A DNA stretch of 64,000 nucleotides. It comes from Parascedosporium putredinis. Lineage: Eukaryota; Ascomycota; Sordariomycetes; Microascales; Microascaceae. The notes below the pieces were generated by a model that made no database searches, was not told the origin of the DNA, and saw nothing but the letters and a program-made list of their open reading frames with translations. Made by a program: the position numbers and the translations under genes. Location of the stretch: assembly GCA_949357655.1 (NCBI GenBank), contig CASHTG010000001.1, positions 1,860,001 to 1,924,000 on the forward strand, written 5' to 3'. Positions 1 to 11,622 of the stretch are shown here, in pieces; position 1 is the first letter of the stretch; each line of letters begins with the position of its first letter.

Positions 1-411
1 GCGCTCAAGTTTTTATGCTCGGTCCTCTTGCCGGAGGCGACTGGCGGTAGTCCCCAGCCCGGAGACCCGTACTCGGCGAGGGACGATGTCCTTCTCGACC
101 GGCCGTGGGTTCTATACTTTGCGGCGCTGGTAGTTTGGTGTTACGGGTTCGCCACGGAAGGCTCGTGTCCGACTGCGCCGCAGCCTAACGGTCCGGTGGA
201 GAAGCAACGGCTCATGCGCGAGTATTTGCACAAGTTTGGGAGCATTCAATCCCCCGACGATCTCCGCCTAGCCAAGGGCATGAACCACAACACGGCGATG
301 CTGATGGTGCTGAAAGATAGCTTCCAAGTGACCCGTTGGGAGTTGCTTCACGAGGGGGCTAATCTCCTCAATAACTGCATTAACCTGAATGCGGGGAGGT
401 CAGTCTCCTGA
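1..411 (+). CDS. C-terminal end of a fungal transcription factor (partial)
   Basis: The frame is open from base 1 and ends at a TGA at 409-411, so only the last 136 codons are present; the start and any DNA-binding domain lie outside the window. The tail contains a segment reading RPWVLYFAALVVWCYGFA followed by a helical stretch with LMREYLHKFGS and a final MLMVLKDSFQVTRWELLHEG block. This arrangement is what I know from the C-terminus of long ascomycete C2H2/fungal-specific transcription factors (Fungal_trans middle region), where a 'PW..YFAALVVWCYG' segment comes late in the protein. Function is therefore inferred as nuclear gene regulation. No frame break is seen in this piece. The assignment to C2H2 rather than Zn2Cys6 type cannot be proven without the N-terminus. 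Confidence 0.6.
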   Translation, partial: ALKFLCSVLLPEATGGSPQPGDPYSARDDVLLDRPWVLYFAALVVWCYGFATEGSCPTAPQPNGPVEKQRLMREYLHKFGSIQSPDDLRLAKGMNHNTAMLMVLKDSFQVTRWELLHEGANLLNNCINLNAGRSVS

Positions 412-1017
412 AGGCGTTTACGCTTAGTCTAAATGTGGGATAGACGAGGGGCCGCGCTTCGTCGCCTTGGCCTCGCCCGCTCCACTTTTCTTTCGCACTT
501 CACCAGTGCTCGTTGATCCGTCTCTTGCGGCGATCCCAACCAAGCACCAGTGTGGCCCCAGGGCTCCACATGATTTAGTGCCTCGTGGCATCACAAGGTC
601 TCACAAATTTCGCGTCAACTTTGACTGACTGCACCCGTGGAAAGGGGGGCGAACGCCAGGGAAACGGAGAGTTCACAACCAATCCGTCTGCCCGAGGCCT
701 TTTTCCCTGCCTCCCACCCCTTATTTTCTTATTTTTCTCTTTTCTTTATATGATTCAGCCATTCGACAAAAGGGACGATCGAGCGCGCGTTGATTTTGAA
801 TTGGGCGGGCGGCAATTGTTAGTTTGCGTTTTGCTAGGACTGTTTTTTTCTTAGGTCCTCTGTACGAAGGATGGTAGGCGGATGATAGGATACGGCCATT
901 GCGAGGCGGCTATTTTGTTTCCCTGATATCCTGGGTGCTTTTACGATTCCCAATGTTTTTCCCCCTTTCTTTTGCCTTTTGGAACTTGTTGAGTTGCATA
1001 GTTGGCTTCCGTTGTTT

Positions 1018-1074
1018 CATCAACATCATCATCACCATCATCATCTACATCATTATCTACATCATCATCATTGT
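1018..1074. repeat. CAT/ATC trinucleotide microsatellite
   Basis: Imperfect CAT/ATC trinucleotide run with interspersed CAC, TAC and TAT units. It lies in the gene-poor gap, and its frames translate only to poly-Ile or poly-Ser stretches, so it is not coding. Confidence 0.8.
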
Positions 1075-4000
1075 CCTCCCCCCGTCCCTTAACCATACTC
1101 CATCCCGTCGTAGCACCTTCAATCTCTAGTGAGGGGGTTTTCTGGATATATCAATGGATCAATCCCTCAGTTATATATGCCGAAGATAACTTACTAGCCT
1201 AGTAGTAGAAAAGAGGTAAACAAAGGAGTCCGAAGATCCTTTGAATTCAAACTTGCGCACGAGACACGAAACTACATGTAGGCCCTAGACCCAAGATCAA
1301 AAAGCCTTTCCCCAGAGTTTGTGAGGTCCCACCTGTGAGGAGAAAAGACTCAAGGGTGGATCATTATTTGATCCATAGATGACAGCATGGATTTTTAGGG
1401 CCCTTGCAGACCTTGCCCTTGCCTTTTGGTCGACTCCTACTTCGAAATTGATGTACCTCGTTGACTTGTTGAACCCCGCACAACTCTATGTATTTGCATG
1501 TCGTTCAAATTTTATACTCGTTAAAAGTATTATCTGAAGAGGCCTATGGATCTCTCGTCCACGCAGTCCTTGGTTTACGAAGTCGGCAGATGGAAACAAT
1601 TTGCGAAACGAGAAAGGAAGAAAGAAAACGAGATAACAAGATGGTAAAAGAGAAAGAGAGGGAAAAAAACGAAAGAAAAAAAGGCCATTAAAGGGAAAGA
1701 GTTCTATTGCTCAAGAAAGCATCACAAGAAGGATGGCGGTGATAGTACTCCAAGTAGGTGCTGTCACTCCTTGGATTGATTCTGCTGACAATTCCTTCAC
1801 TACACCCTCAGGGGTCCACAAAATATGTAGCTTAACAGACGAAGCTGATGGAGGTCGGTGATGATGTTTCGATCAGTTCTTGGTGCCCGGCCCCGAGGTG
1901 TACAAGGAGTCAAATGTGTACCCCGTTCCTAGTTTGTAACGTCGATGGGATGGCTGTTTGGAGACTGCTGGAGGCTCTCTTCCCAAAGATCTAGAAACAG
2001 CCCAATGTTCTGTGTCGAGAGGTGTTGAGCTCCATTGCACGATAGCAAGCCTCTTTCATCTACTTTTTTTTTTTCTTCTTCTCGTGAGTTTGCAGCACAA
2101 TCATTACCGTGGCTGATGTGACCTTGGCCAAGGTTCAATCAGCAATGGTCTGGATTATTACGCTCTAGCCAATCTAGGCCGAGGCTTGCGAGGGTCGACT
2201 TGTTCTGATTTTGTGGGGTAGCTGGGGCCATTGGCTTTTGTGTGGTGTGGACATATGCTCATTAGCTTGGCCTTGATGTTACTCTGCATGGTCCAGTCAA
2301 ACATCATGAGTCTGTCTTGGTGAACGGGTCTGCCGAGCTCTTACCCCAGGCTTTTCACCCGTGACCCGTCTTCCTTCAGGAATGGGGCATATTTTCATAA
2401 TAATAGTTCTATACTTGTGGAAAAAGGGAAAAGGGGGAAAAGAACGAGACGGGAGGGGCGTGGGTCGTCAATCCAATCCAGTGAAAAAAGACACGAGAGT
2501 TCATCACAAGAATTTGAAGGCTGGGTATTAGTGTAGGAAGGAGCTAAAAAAAAAAAAAGAAAGAAAGAAAGAAAAAAAAGAACAAGAAAAAGAGAAAAAA
2601 GGGAGGAAAGTGCAAGGGGGCGTGAAAGAACAAAACTCTACGACGGACAGCCGTTGCTGCGGAACCGTCACGAGCACGGGGACCGGGCGACGACGCTTTA
2701 GACCGGCTTCGTGTTAGTTGAGTCACTCGACCGTCAGGTCAGAATTGTTGTGTGGAAGAGGGGGCAAGCTTGGCGCGAACCAAGGCTCCTCTTTTTCTTC
2801 TTCTTTTTATAGGGATGAAGGAGATTTCTACATTGTCACTAGAAGCTATTATTATATGGGTAAAGGTTGAGTTTGGGAGCTGGCTTCTTGTGAACCTGGG
2901 GCTAGGTTCTAGTGAGCTCCCTTTCCCTGCCTTTACAAGACTAAACTTTCTACAAGTATGTCTTGGATGCTTGGTCCGGGGAGGAAGGAGTGGTAGTTTT
3001 ATCTACCGCCCCCGGCGTCTTCGGTCCTGCAAAGCAAAGGTGCAACAAGCTTTGGATGAATTCATTCGAGTATTCGCCAAACAATGAAATAAATGCATGG
3101 ACCCTCTGTGTTCAATGATGTGTGCTGTTGAATGCCGCAACTCCCGAAACGAGGACTCGTGTCTCTGGCGGACCTGGGGAGAAGCGACGGGCGGGCGGGC
3201 GGGAGCGACTCAAAGCGGATCTCTCGAACCGAAGCTGCCGGCACCGCTTGAGGCACCGCTTTTCTTACTCCAGTCAGGAGATGGGCACATGGACGGAGGT
3301 AACGGAAGGCGGAAGGAACAATTTTCCAACGCGACCCAGTTTACCGGAACCTGGCCTTCCCAACGCCTTGGCGATCCCCTTGCCTCTTTTTTTCGTTCCT
3401 GTTTCTTTTGCCATGTCTTTGTTTTTTTTTCTTCTCTTCTCCTCATTGCCCTTCTCCCTTTTCTCCACCTCAAGAACCCTGCCGCCGTGGAAACAAATTT
3501 TCAGGCGGTGAAACAGAGAATCAGCATGATTGACATGGGAACGAATGGTCCAGACAGGACCAGACAGGGCCAGGCAGGACAACGTGACTAGAAAGACGAT
3601 TGATGGATGGATGATGATTTTGACGTGCTTCATTGCCAATGCATTGAGGTTGCATGAAAAGGCATTTCTGTTACGAGAGAAGTTCGGACTACTGGCATCC
3701 CGTCACGGACCACGATGCCATCGGATCGAATCACAGGCGGAGGTACAAGGGGAGAAGTCAAAAAGGAAGAGTGACCAAAAAGAAAAGAAAAGAAAAAAGA
3801 GGGGCATCGAGTCACCGAGTGTCGGTATTGCGAGGCAGATGGGGAAAAGAAAGAAACATTGCAGTGAAAAGGGAGAAAGAAGGAAAAAAATTCTAAAATT
3901 AACCAAATGAAAGCTATTGTGTAAGGGGGCGGAGAAAAAGATACTTTGTTTCCTTGAAGGGCCCCTCCTCGGTCAAGAAAACCCATCGCGGATGGAAATG

Positions 4001-4515
4001 GTGTGCTTCATGACGAAATGCGGGGAGAAGACCTCGATGTTGGCCAAGGCAAAATCTCACCAAGGAACGGTGTACATGTGGCCAAGGCAAGATTTGGTAG
4101 CCTGCCTTGGTCACCCAGATCTCATCTGCATCGTGAAAAGGGGAGAGAAAAAGGAAAGAAAAAGAAGAAGAAAGAAAAAGAAAAAGAAAAGAAAAAGCTT
4201 GAACCAGCCCGGCAGGTACTTGCGTTCCGTCCGTCTTCTTTGGTGAGCTCCTCGGCGCATGCGTGGCTCCAAGTTGAGAGGGTACTAAAATACTCCGGAC
4301 GTACTCCGTGCATTAGAAGGGTACCCACTTGTCGCAGCCCAGCCAGGTCAGCGCCCAGTAGTACTTCGTATACACAGGGGGCGCGCACGTTTACAAACCT
4401 TGCTGGCTGGGGCCCCGCTAGAACAGCCTATTCGTCGTCGTGCTTACAGCAGTGTAGCACTACTTTTGTAGTGGTGCAGCGTTTAGGATCAGATTGATGG
4501 ACTGGCGGTTCGAGA

Positions 4516-4545
4516 TTTGTGGATGTTTGTGGATGTTTGTGGATG
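4516..4545. repeat. Three tandem copies of TTTGTGGATG
   Basis: Three perfect head-to-tail copies of a 10-base unit in the intergenic gap. No gene overlaps it. It may be a simple minisatellite or a clustered protein-binding site. Confidence 0.85.
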
Positions 4546-6466
4546 GGGGAGTGGCCCGGATGGATCAATTCAACCTTCTCAATGCGTCAGTGGGCAGGGC
4601 AGTGCAAGCTTGCGCGCTACCCTATACTTTGTCGGTACCCTGTGGTAATACCCTGTGATCGAGGTTTGTAATTGCAAAGTACATGGGTCCGTAGCGTATA
4701 CCGGACTCTCCAGGCGACCGACGGCGCGCCTGTGGGTACAGAGTCCACCGGAAGTACGCCGCGAGAGCCACGATCTGCTTCCACATGACACTTTTGGTGC
4801 GGGGCGCGTTGGCGGCTAGACATGGCCTAGATGATGCAAAACGCTGTTACAGGCCCCGGCGACATGTACTATTGAACGCTTGGTAATTAATATCAGATTT
4901 AGAAAAGAAAGAAAAAAGAGGAAGAAAAAAAAAGAACGAGGGAAGGAAATGAAAGAGATCGAGGGTAATAGCCAAGGTGATGGAAGGGGGAAATGGAGAT
5001 GAGTATAATGGAAGAGGAAGTTGAAGGCAGAGGATTTACTTACACACAAGAGTACATCGATTGATGTAAGCTAGGGAAACGTGACAAGAAGCTTGTTGAG
5101 GAGCTTCGACGAGGTGCGGCGGTTCATTGAGGGACCACCATAATGAGACAACGAGTCAACTCCAGCTCGGTTCCTGTGTCGCCTCCAAATTTTGGGGCGG
5201 TTTCAATGGGTCAGCTCCCACAGCTCGGTCCGCCCCAATGCTTCCAAGTTCCATTCATTACGTTTTTCCCTTCCCCTTTGCAGCACAGGTGACCACGATG
5301 GATCCAGCCGGACCAGTCGCTTCACCACGCCACCACATGTACAGGGCCAAGAGGGCCTGCTGGGTTCACGGTTTACACGGGGAAAACGGGGCCCCTGTCT
5401 GCCCGCCCCGGCGTCCCACCCCTTTCACACGGCGCCGGCGACGTGTGCGGTGCTTCCTTCGCTTGAAAGTGACTTTTTCTTTTCTTGGTCTTGGCGTGCC
5501 GAACTTTTCTTTTCTTTTCTTTTTCTTTTCTTTTTTTCTTGTAGCTTGCCCCTCCTTATTAGAAATGTCCGTCTTGGAGAGCCAGACACGACAACACGAT
5601 GCGCCACGAGGAAGGGGGTGCGGGACTGTCTTGAGCTTGCCCCGGTACACCAGCTCTTCCTGTACCTTCCTCAACAATTCAGAAGATGAGCCCGGTCAGG
5701 GTATGTTGATGAGGAAGAGAAGACTAAACAGCAGACTAGATTCTTTTTTTTTTTAAACAAGAAGAGGGGAGAGGAGAGTAACGTAAAGAAGAAACAACTA
5801 ATAGAAAAGAAAAAGAAACAAAGAACAAAGAAAGAGAAAGAAAAAGAAAAAGAAAACAAAAAGAACGGGTCGAGAGGGCGTGCATCAAGTGGAAACGTCC
5901 CAACCTGGGCGCGAACGGCCATGGATAGATGGCCACACAGTTCGAGTTACAAAGTCTCGTACGACGACAGTGACACATACGCACGCCTCGACACACCTTG
6001 ATCCGACTTAGAGACACGCCTCGTCGACTTTCGTTTTCCCCAAAGGGAAAGTTTGGAAACGGGTACCTTTTTTTTTTTTTTTGTGATGCCAGTTCGCAAT
6101 CCGGTGACCCTCCCTGCCTGACCCTTTTTTTCGAAAAGAAGTTTTGGGTTTCTATAAGAACCCGCCAGGAGAAGCCGGCAAATCCAGCCCCTTTTGCTTT
6201 TGCTCTTTGAGGCTATCGTCTTTTCTTTCATTCACTGATTTCTCGTCATTGAGTTTATTCCTTTTTCCCCTCAACGGAGACGTTGGCGTTGCCCTTATTC
6301 GTTCTTTTTCACCTTGCAAGCACCAAAGCATTGAAAGGTGGTTTCTCTAACACCTGCCCCGGCCGCCCGGCTCCTCCCCCAAGTCCAAGCTCCGAGCTCT
6401 TATCGGAGACGCTGCAGGAACCCTATCTCGAGCAAGCAGCAAGCAATCACAATCTCCCCGCGCACA

Positions 6467-8790
6467 ATGCTGGCCCTCCAGGAGCTCCCCACAGCAGTTT
6501 TGCTGGAGATATTCGGCTGGCTCCCGGCCACTGACCTGGGTGTCTTGCTTCGCGTTTGCCGTCGATTCTGCGGCATTGTGAGCACCCATGGCTCTCTCTA
6601 CCGAGATGTCTATCTCACTTTTTTGGTGAGTACGCTTCGCTCTACCACCCATTGAGCTTGCACGAGCTTCAATGCCCTTTTTTCTTCCACCCTCCTCCCT
6701 CCATTTGCCCCCCGTGCTCCCCTGTACTCCCTTTCTCTCCTCCTCAATTCCTCTCCGCTCTCCCAGACCAGCTTGTGTGGCATGCGTGTGGGTTGCACAC
6801 GCCACCCCGGTCAAGCTCGGCAACTCTTGCACAAAAAAATGTTGGTTCTGCCAACTTACACTGTTCTGCTCTAGGATGCGCCCCAACATCGTGATGTCAA
6901 CTGGAAGCAAGACATACAAGATATCTGCAGACTGCAAAAGATCTGCAACAGGGAATACAGCAAAAAGGTAAGAAACTTCCCCCAAAATCCAAGATTGAAG
7001 CGAAACAGGCCGGATTTTCTTTGCGCGCCGCGAAATGATGGGCACATGAGTCAATCCGGTGGCGTTCTGGACCCCAATGCAGACCTCTAGAGGGCATTCG
7101 CTAATTTGGTCGTCTTTCGTGACTTCCCCCGCCGCTAGGACGAAGACCTCGTGCACGTCTGCTCAACCATCCTCAAACTCATCAAGGGCGCGTCACCCCA
7201 CGACAGCGAAAAGTCCGCTCGCCAAGTCCCCACGCACCTCCTCCCACAACATCGAATTCCTCGCGTCGCTCTTTGAAGATGAGAAGAAGCTACGGAAATA
7301 CATGTGCCGGTCGTCGCTGTACCACGGCACTTCCATCGGGGCGCGCAGCAGGGGGTCGTCCAACGACCCGCTGACCCAGCTCAGCGCGAAGCTCCACTGC
7401 CACTACGGCAAGCCCGTGGAGAGCCCCATCATCCCCGCCATGGCCTCCCTCGGCGAGCCCTACGACTTTGCCTGCGCCCAGGTCTACAACCTCCGACACT
7501 ACACAATGGAGTCTTTCTGGGGTCCCTTCAAGGACGACGGCAGCGGCGACGTCGACTGGGAAAAGGTCGAGGCCTCGGTTGTGGTCATGGCCGTCAAGAC
7601 CTCGAGGGACAAGGCCAGTCTGTGGACGATGCCTTGGCGTCAACCGTTTGCTGGTGCCTACCCTCAGAGCTACGTCAGCCCCCATCCGAGGAAACAACCA
7701 GAACCTCTTGACCCCACAGACCCGTACGGTGTTTCGGGTACTTGGATGAGAGTAAGTTTTTCACCATCCCCTTACACAAGCATTTTTCTCCCATTGGTTT
7801 TTTTCCCTCTTTTGTCTATCCGAGAGCCGTTTTAGGTTTTCTATTTTCCTCCCTCTTTTGTTATTTGCCTTTCGGTCCCTGTCTTTCTTTTTCTTTTTTT
7901 CGTGTAATGGAGGGGCAAGAACCAAAGGTCGTGTGCTGGTTCGTCCGCACACGTCAAGCACATGTGATGCAGGCAGCTCGGCTGGGGCAGGACCCATTTG
8001 TTACATCATCAATTCCGCGAGCCCGCACTTGGACACTTGCATGCATAAACGTAGACATCACTAACACGACTGGCCCCACCCGCAGCTGATTTGCTTCCTC
8101 AACTGGGGCGATCTTCAAATGTTCAACTCCACGAGGAGGCCGGAAACTCTCCGAAGCAACCTCAAGTCCCTGTTTTATTGCCAGGGCGCTTCGCACATGG
8201 TTATGGACCTCAGGGTCACGGCTATTGAGGATCCCGGCCCGGACGACTCCCCGACCTTCCCGTCGTCCACTTTTCCGGTTTCTCGAGGCATCTCTACCAC
8301 CCGAACGATCCGGAAATTCCCTCGGATATTGAAGGTTCGTCTCCTATCTCTTGTTACTCCCCCAGTGGGAAGATAGTATGCTAACATTGGATGCCCAGGC
8401 ACCTGCCGTCTCACAAAGGAAGGCGAAGTTCGCTGGACGACTGTCTCCAACTTCAACAACAATCCCAGATGGAAAACTGAATGCGTGCAAATCGGCGGAG
8501 TCCGAGCTGCTGGTCCCGTTGTTGGAAATTGGTTCTCCGCGTACGTACAGAGACAGAGCCCATCACCCTCCGTTTCCTCCTTCCTCCCCGTCATTGGGAT
8601 TTCTTCGTGGTTTTCATATCGTACTAACGTCTTGTTTTTATACAGAGACTATGACGCGCGCGGACCAGTCGGCCCGCTTGCTTTCTGGAAGCTCTCAGAC
8701 CAAGAGGTCTGGGATGTTCAGTCCAGGGATGTCTTTCCCCAGGTGCTGGCCAACGTGTTTGACCGTGCTTTCAGGCCCATGACTGGGTAA
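6467..8790 (+). CDS. F-box protein, putative SCF substrate receptor
   Basis: Six exons: 6467-6625, 6875-6967, 7139-7751, 8086-8334, 8399-8540, 8646-8790; all introns are GT..AG. About 467 residues. The N-terminus (LPTAVLLEIFGWLPATDLGV) is a typical F-box, which binds Skp1. The middle contains the GEPYDFACAQVYNLRHYT and WGPF...DWEKVEA blocks and PYGVSGTWMR. The C-terminal part (LTKEGEVRWTT, QIGGVRAAGPVVGNWF, GPVGPLAFWKLSD) resembles the FBXO31-like beta-barrel of fungal F-box proteins. The start ATG directly precedes the F-box and follows a CT-rich leader. Two frame breaks occur: in exon 3 near 7236-7247 (net loss of two bases in a C run, or gain of one) and in exon 4 near 8250-8253 (loss of one). 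The protein continues cleanly on both sides, so I treat the gene as intact and the breaks as sequence error. Substrate unknown. Confidence 0.85.
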
Positions 8791-9680
8791 AAGTCTATAT
8801 CTACCTCGGTACAATAATCATAATAATCAACGCCCCCAGGACAGGGGTCTAGGAAGAAGATGGGAAAATCAAAGCAATGATTGGGGGAGAAACAAAAAAA
8901 TTTGGTGTTTGACGATGTAGGTTTTTTGAACGTTATTGGGAACACGGGTCATACGAAACAACTTATGGGAAATGGGCATGGTATCACGACAACTGCAAAC
9001 TGTTTTCTTCTTTTTCTTTTCTTCTCTCTTCGTTTCGAACTGTCGTTTCTGTTTTCAACCTTTTCTTTTCCTTTGCTCTTGTACTTGCCCCTGTGGCAAT
9101 CACTTTTAATGATGAAAAAGTTGCTCGATTTGATGGAGAAAATGGGAAAAGAGCTTTATAGCTCGCTCGGCCGATTGAGTATTCCTCTCGGCGAGCTCTT
9201 TATATGATTCGATGATGAACCACATAATTTTTTCAGAGTATGGGAAAAAGCGGCTTGAGCTGAAGCTCGCCGATGATGGACTTGGAGGAGGAGGAGGAGA
9301 CTTGCTACGATAGCTATATCGAAGCTGTACATATCATCATCCGCAGATGTAGCCTTGCAACATTGTCCAGCGTAACTTACGCCAGACAGCAGGTTGTGTG
9401 CATGGCGTGCCAACACGATCCTGCCAAACAAAGAAAAACATTCTTTCCTCACAGCTTGAGGCCTTCATTGGTTCTGACTCTTTATTTCACTGACCGAATA
9501 TTCACCTGCTAGACTCTAAAGCAGGTTTCTATAAATCTATGCTAGAGGAGAAGAAGCGATGGGTAGAGCACCTTTACTACATACAAGAAGCAGCCTTGAT
9601 CCAACCCAAGATATTGCCAAGAAGAACCAAGAAAAATCGCTCATGCTTATATACACGCCGGCGTCCATCAGTTTAGCCTG
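8791..9680. other. Intergenic, convergent 3' ends
   Basis: Between the stop of the F-box gene and the stop of the thioesterase gene on the opposite strand. It holds both 3' UTRs, CT tracts (9005-9080) and one copy of the decamer TACCTCGGTA (8802-8811). No coding signal seen. Confidence 0.6.
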
Positions 9681-10421
9681 CTAAGCCTTGCTGCTGGCGT
9701 CCGCATCCGTGCTCACCTTGCCGTGCTCGCAGATGGCAAGCACGGCACCATCGCTCTCCCGGGTCATGGTGGCCTTGATGGTGGCCATCCTGCGACCCAC
9801 GTGGACGATTTCGCAGACAACGCGGACGGTGCTGCCGACGGGGACGGGGCGTAGATATGTGACGTTGAGGGTGCGGGAAACGCCGAGGAGGCTCAAGTGG
9901 GAGGTTCCTTGACGAAGCAGAGAGGCATGGTGGTGAGGTGGTCGAAGAGAGATGCCGCGCAGCCGCCGTGCAGGTTAGACGCCCCGTTGCAGTGCTCGGG
10001 CTGGACGGTGTAGATAAAGGTGGAGGATATGACTGGGGAGGTGGTCGAGCCCACGTAGGTTAGGTGAGGAAAGAGGGAGGAGGTCCAGCCCTGTTACATC
10101 TCCCATACCGGGGTCAGCCCTGAGGTCTCTTTGGTGGCATTGGCGCTTCCGCAAAGCTCCTCGACAGCTAGGATTGAAAGAGGAAACGGAAGCAAAGAGG
10201 AAGAGAGAGAGGGAGAGAGAGAGAGAGAGGATGGGAGGATATCAAAAGGTGAGAAGGGATGTTTCGACGTGGTTGTCACTTACATTCGCAATGGGGCTGC
10301 TGGGGTCGACATGGGGCGAGATCCATGCCTTTATCCTCCCCTCGGGATCGGAACTGAAGAGACCCTCGACCCAAGCCTTTGTGTCTTGGGTCATGTTTTC
10401 ATAGTAATTCTTTTTGGCCAT
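9681..10421 (-). CDS. Hotdog-fold acyl-CoA thioesterase (4HBT/PaaI type)
   Basis: Two exons on the minus strand: 10421-10284 and 10090-9681, joined by a GTAAGT..CAG intron (10283-10091) that contains a GA microsatellite. About 182 residues. The second exon carries FTIYTVQ-like strand YTVQPEHCNGASNLHGGCAA, where the HGG motif starts the central hotdog helix, and SRTLNVTYLRPVPVGSTVRV, the conserved second half of 4HBT enzymes; EIVHVGRRMATIKATM completes the sheet. Family members hydrolyse acyl-CoA thioesters, typically as tetramers; the substrate is not predictable. The frame breaks once near 9899-9901 (a G run on the plus strand), restoring KEPPHLSLLGVSR. The C-terminus is SSKA, similar to but not a standard peroxisomal PTS1. 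It is divergent from PEX12, sharing a 1.2-kb promoter region. Confidence 0.8.
10190..10230. repeat. GA dinucleotide microsatellite
   Basis: Imperfect GA run inside the intron of the thioesterase gene; on the transcribed strand it is a CT tract upstream of the 3' splice site, so it may double as a polypyrimidine tract. Confidence 0.8.
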
Positions 10422-11622
10422 GGTGGAAATGAGCAAGAAAGTGAGAAAGCCTTTGCAATACGTCAGTAAGCGCACCAAGAATGGCGGAGCTGAAAGTTTC
10501 GGACGCTGGAAGACAAACAGTATCACAGCCGCGTAATGGGAGTCGCGACGATGTGAGGATGCGATGAAAGGGACTTGATGAGACTAGACCGAGGGGTTGA
10601 ACGAGATAAGGGGCGAGGAACGGACGGTGATGGATCGATTCAAAATGATGACAAGGTGGGTTCGCAGAGCTGAGCCTTGAGCTGATCCGCTTTAGATGGA
10701 GGGGGACTGCAAATTGGTTGCTTATGCCAGCTTATGCCAGCATTTGGAGCACTTGACTGATATCTGGTGTGCTACTTGATGCTACGGAATATCCACCACG
10801 GGCCTTCAAGATCAAAATCACCGGCGGCTACCGTTCTGAGAAAAGAGAAAAATAGAAAGAAAAATAGGGGGTGAATCTGGGGAAAACTATCATTCAGAGG
10901 CTCCATCCGGGGCTGGTCTGCGCCATTCTCGATAAAGTGGATCGGATGCGGAGGGTGAACGTGCAAGAACCTAGGCTTCATGCTTATGAGGCTGGCTACC
11001 ACCCGCGCGGGGTCCCGAGGTAAAAAGACCCATGCGCCATGTCCTGCGCGGTGCCGCTGCCATTGAGCGGGCAAGCCAGCGCTGAGTAGTACCTCACGGC
11101 AAACTGGGGTTATTACTGTACCTCGGTACAATTGAAAGCCCAATGCCGCATATGCTCAAGGGGAAGCTAGATGGGCTGGTCCGTGCGCACTTTCCGCCGG
11201 CCGAGAGTTCTCGCAGGCGGTCGCACAGGGAAGGAACTTGCAAGCTCCAGCGCATTTTGGAGAAGACGCCCTTCCCACATCACAGTCAACTTGAACCTGA
11301 GCCTGATCACGTCACGGTCCTGCAAAGCATTATCCACATCGCCCATCCACCTCACGTCCGCGCCATTCCCCCGAATTTCTGAACTTCGAGTCCATTGAAC
11401 ACACGGGACGGAAAGATCTCGGTAGCCTAGTGGTCTGAGCTGGCTATTTGCAGCGCCCTGTCTTCACGAAGGGGTGAGCTTTTGCTTTGTGCCTGCCCTG
11501 ACGAAATTTCCACGACCACGGGAGTCCCGTAGCGAAATCGATTAATCCCCTCCCGCCTCGACACAGCCCATCCTCCCACGCGCGCGCGCGCACCCCTTCC
11601 GCCGCAAAAGCATCCATTCGAG
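10422..11622. promoter_or_regulatory. Divergent promoter region, thioesterase / PEX12
   Basis: 1.2 kb between two genes transcribed away from each other. It contains three CCTCGG/CCGAGG hexamers, at 10589-10594, 11015-11020 and 11121-11126; the last sits in GTACCTCGGTAC. CCTCGG is the core described for FarA/FarB fatty-acid regulators in Aspergillus. About 0.6 copies would be expected by chance in this length, so the enrichment is modest. A CG-dinucleotide run (11579-11590) precedes the PEX12 start. Function is inferred. Confidence 0.35.

Larger units (their letters stand above)
412..6466. other. Long gene-poor interval
   Basis: About 6 kb without a convincing gene on either strand. Open frames here are short, low-complexity and start or stop in AG/CT tracts. 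Contents: 3' UTR of the transcription factor, a CAT/ATC microsatellite (about 1018-1074), many polypurine/polypyrimidine tracts (for example 2540-2610, 4135-4200, 5490-5540, 5745-5865) and a triplicated decamer (4516-4545). The last 300 bases, CT-rich, look like the leader of the F-box gene. A long non-coding RNA cannot be excluded from sequence alone. Confidence 0.6.

Noticed and set aside
3097..4497. Several overlapping open frames of 120-165 codons
   Set aside because: Low-complexity Lys/Arg/Glu- or Phe/Ser/Leu-rich translations from AG/CT tracts on both strands, with no domain or intron structure.
10150..10289. Alternative thioesterase splice using a CTAG acceptor near 10170
   Set aside because: It leads into a stop codon within about 20 codons or needs a stop to be removed; the CAG acceptor at 10093-10091 joins the two exons in phase directly to the conserved GWTSSLFPHL segment.
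11418..11475. A tRNA-like stretch with TAGCCTAGTGGTCTGAGC
   Set aside because: It resembles an A-box, but there is no B-box, T arm or pairing acceptor stem nearby.
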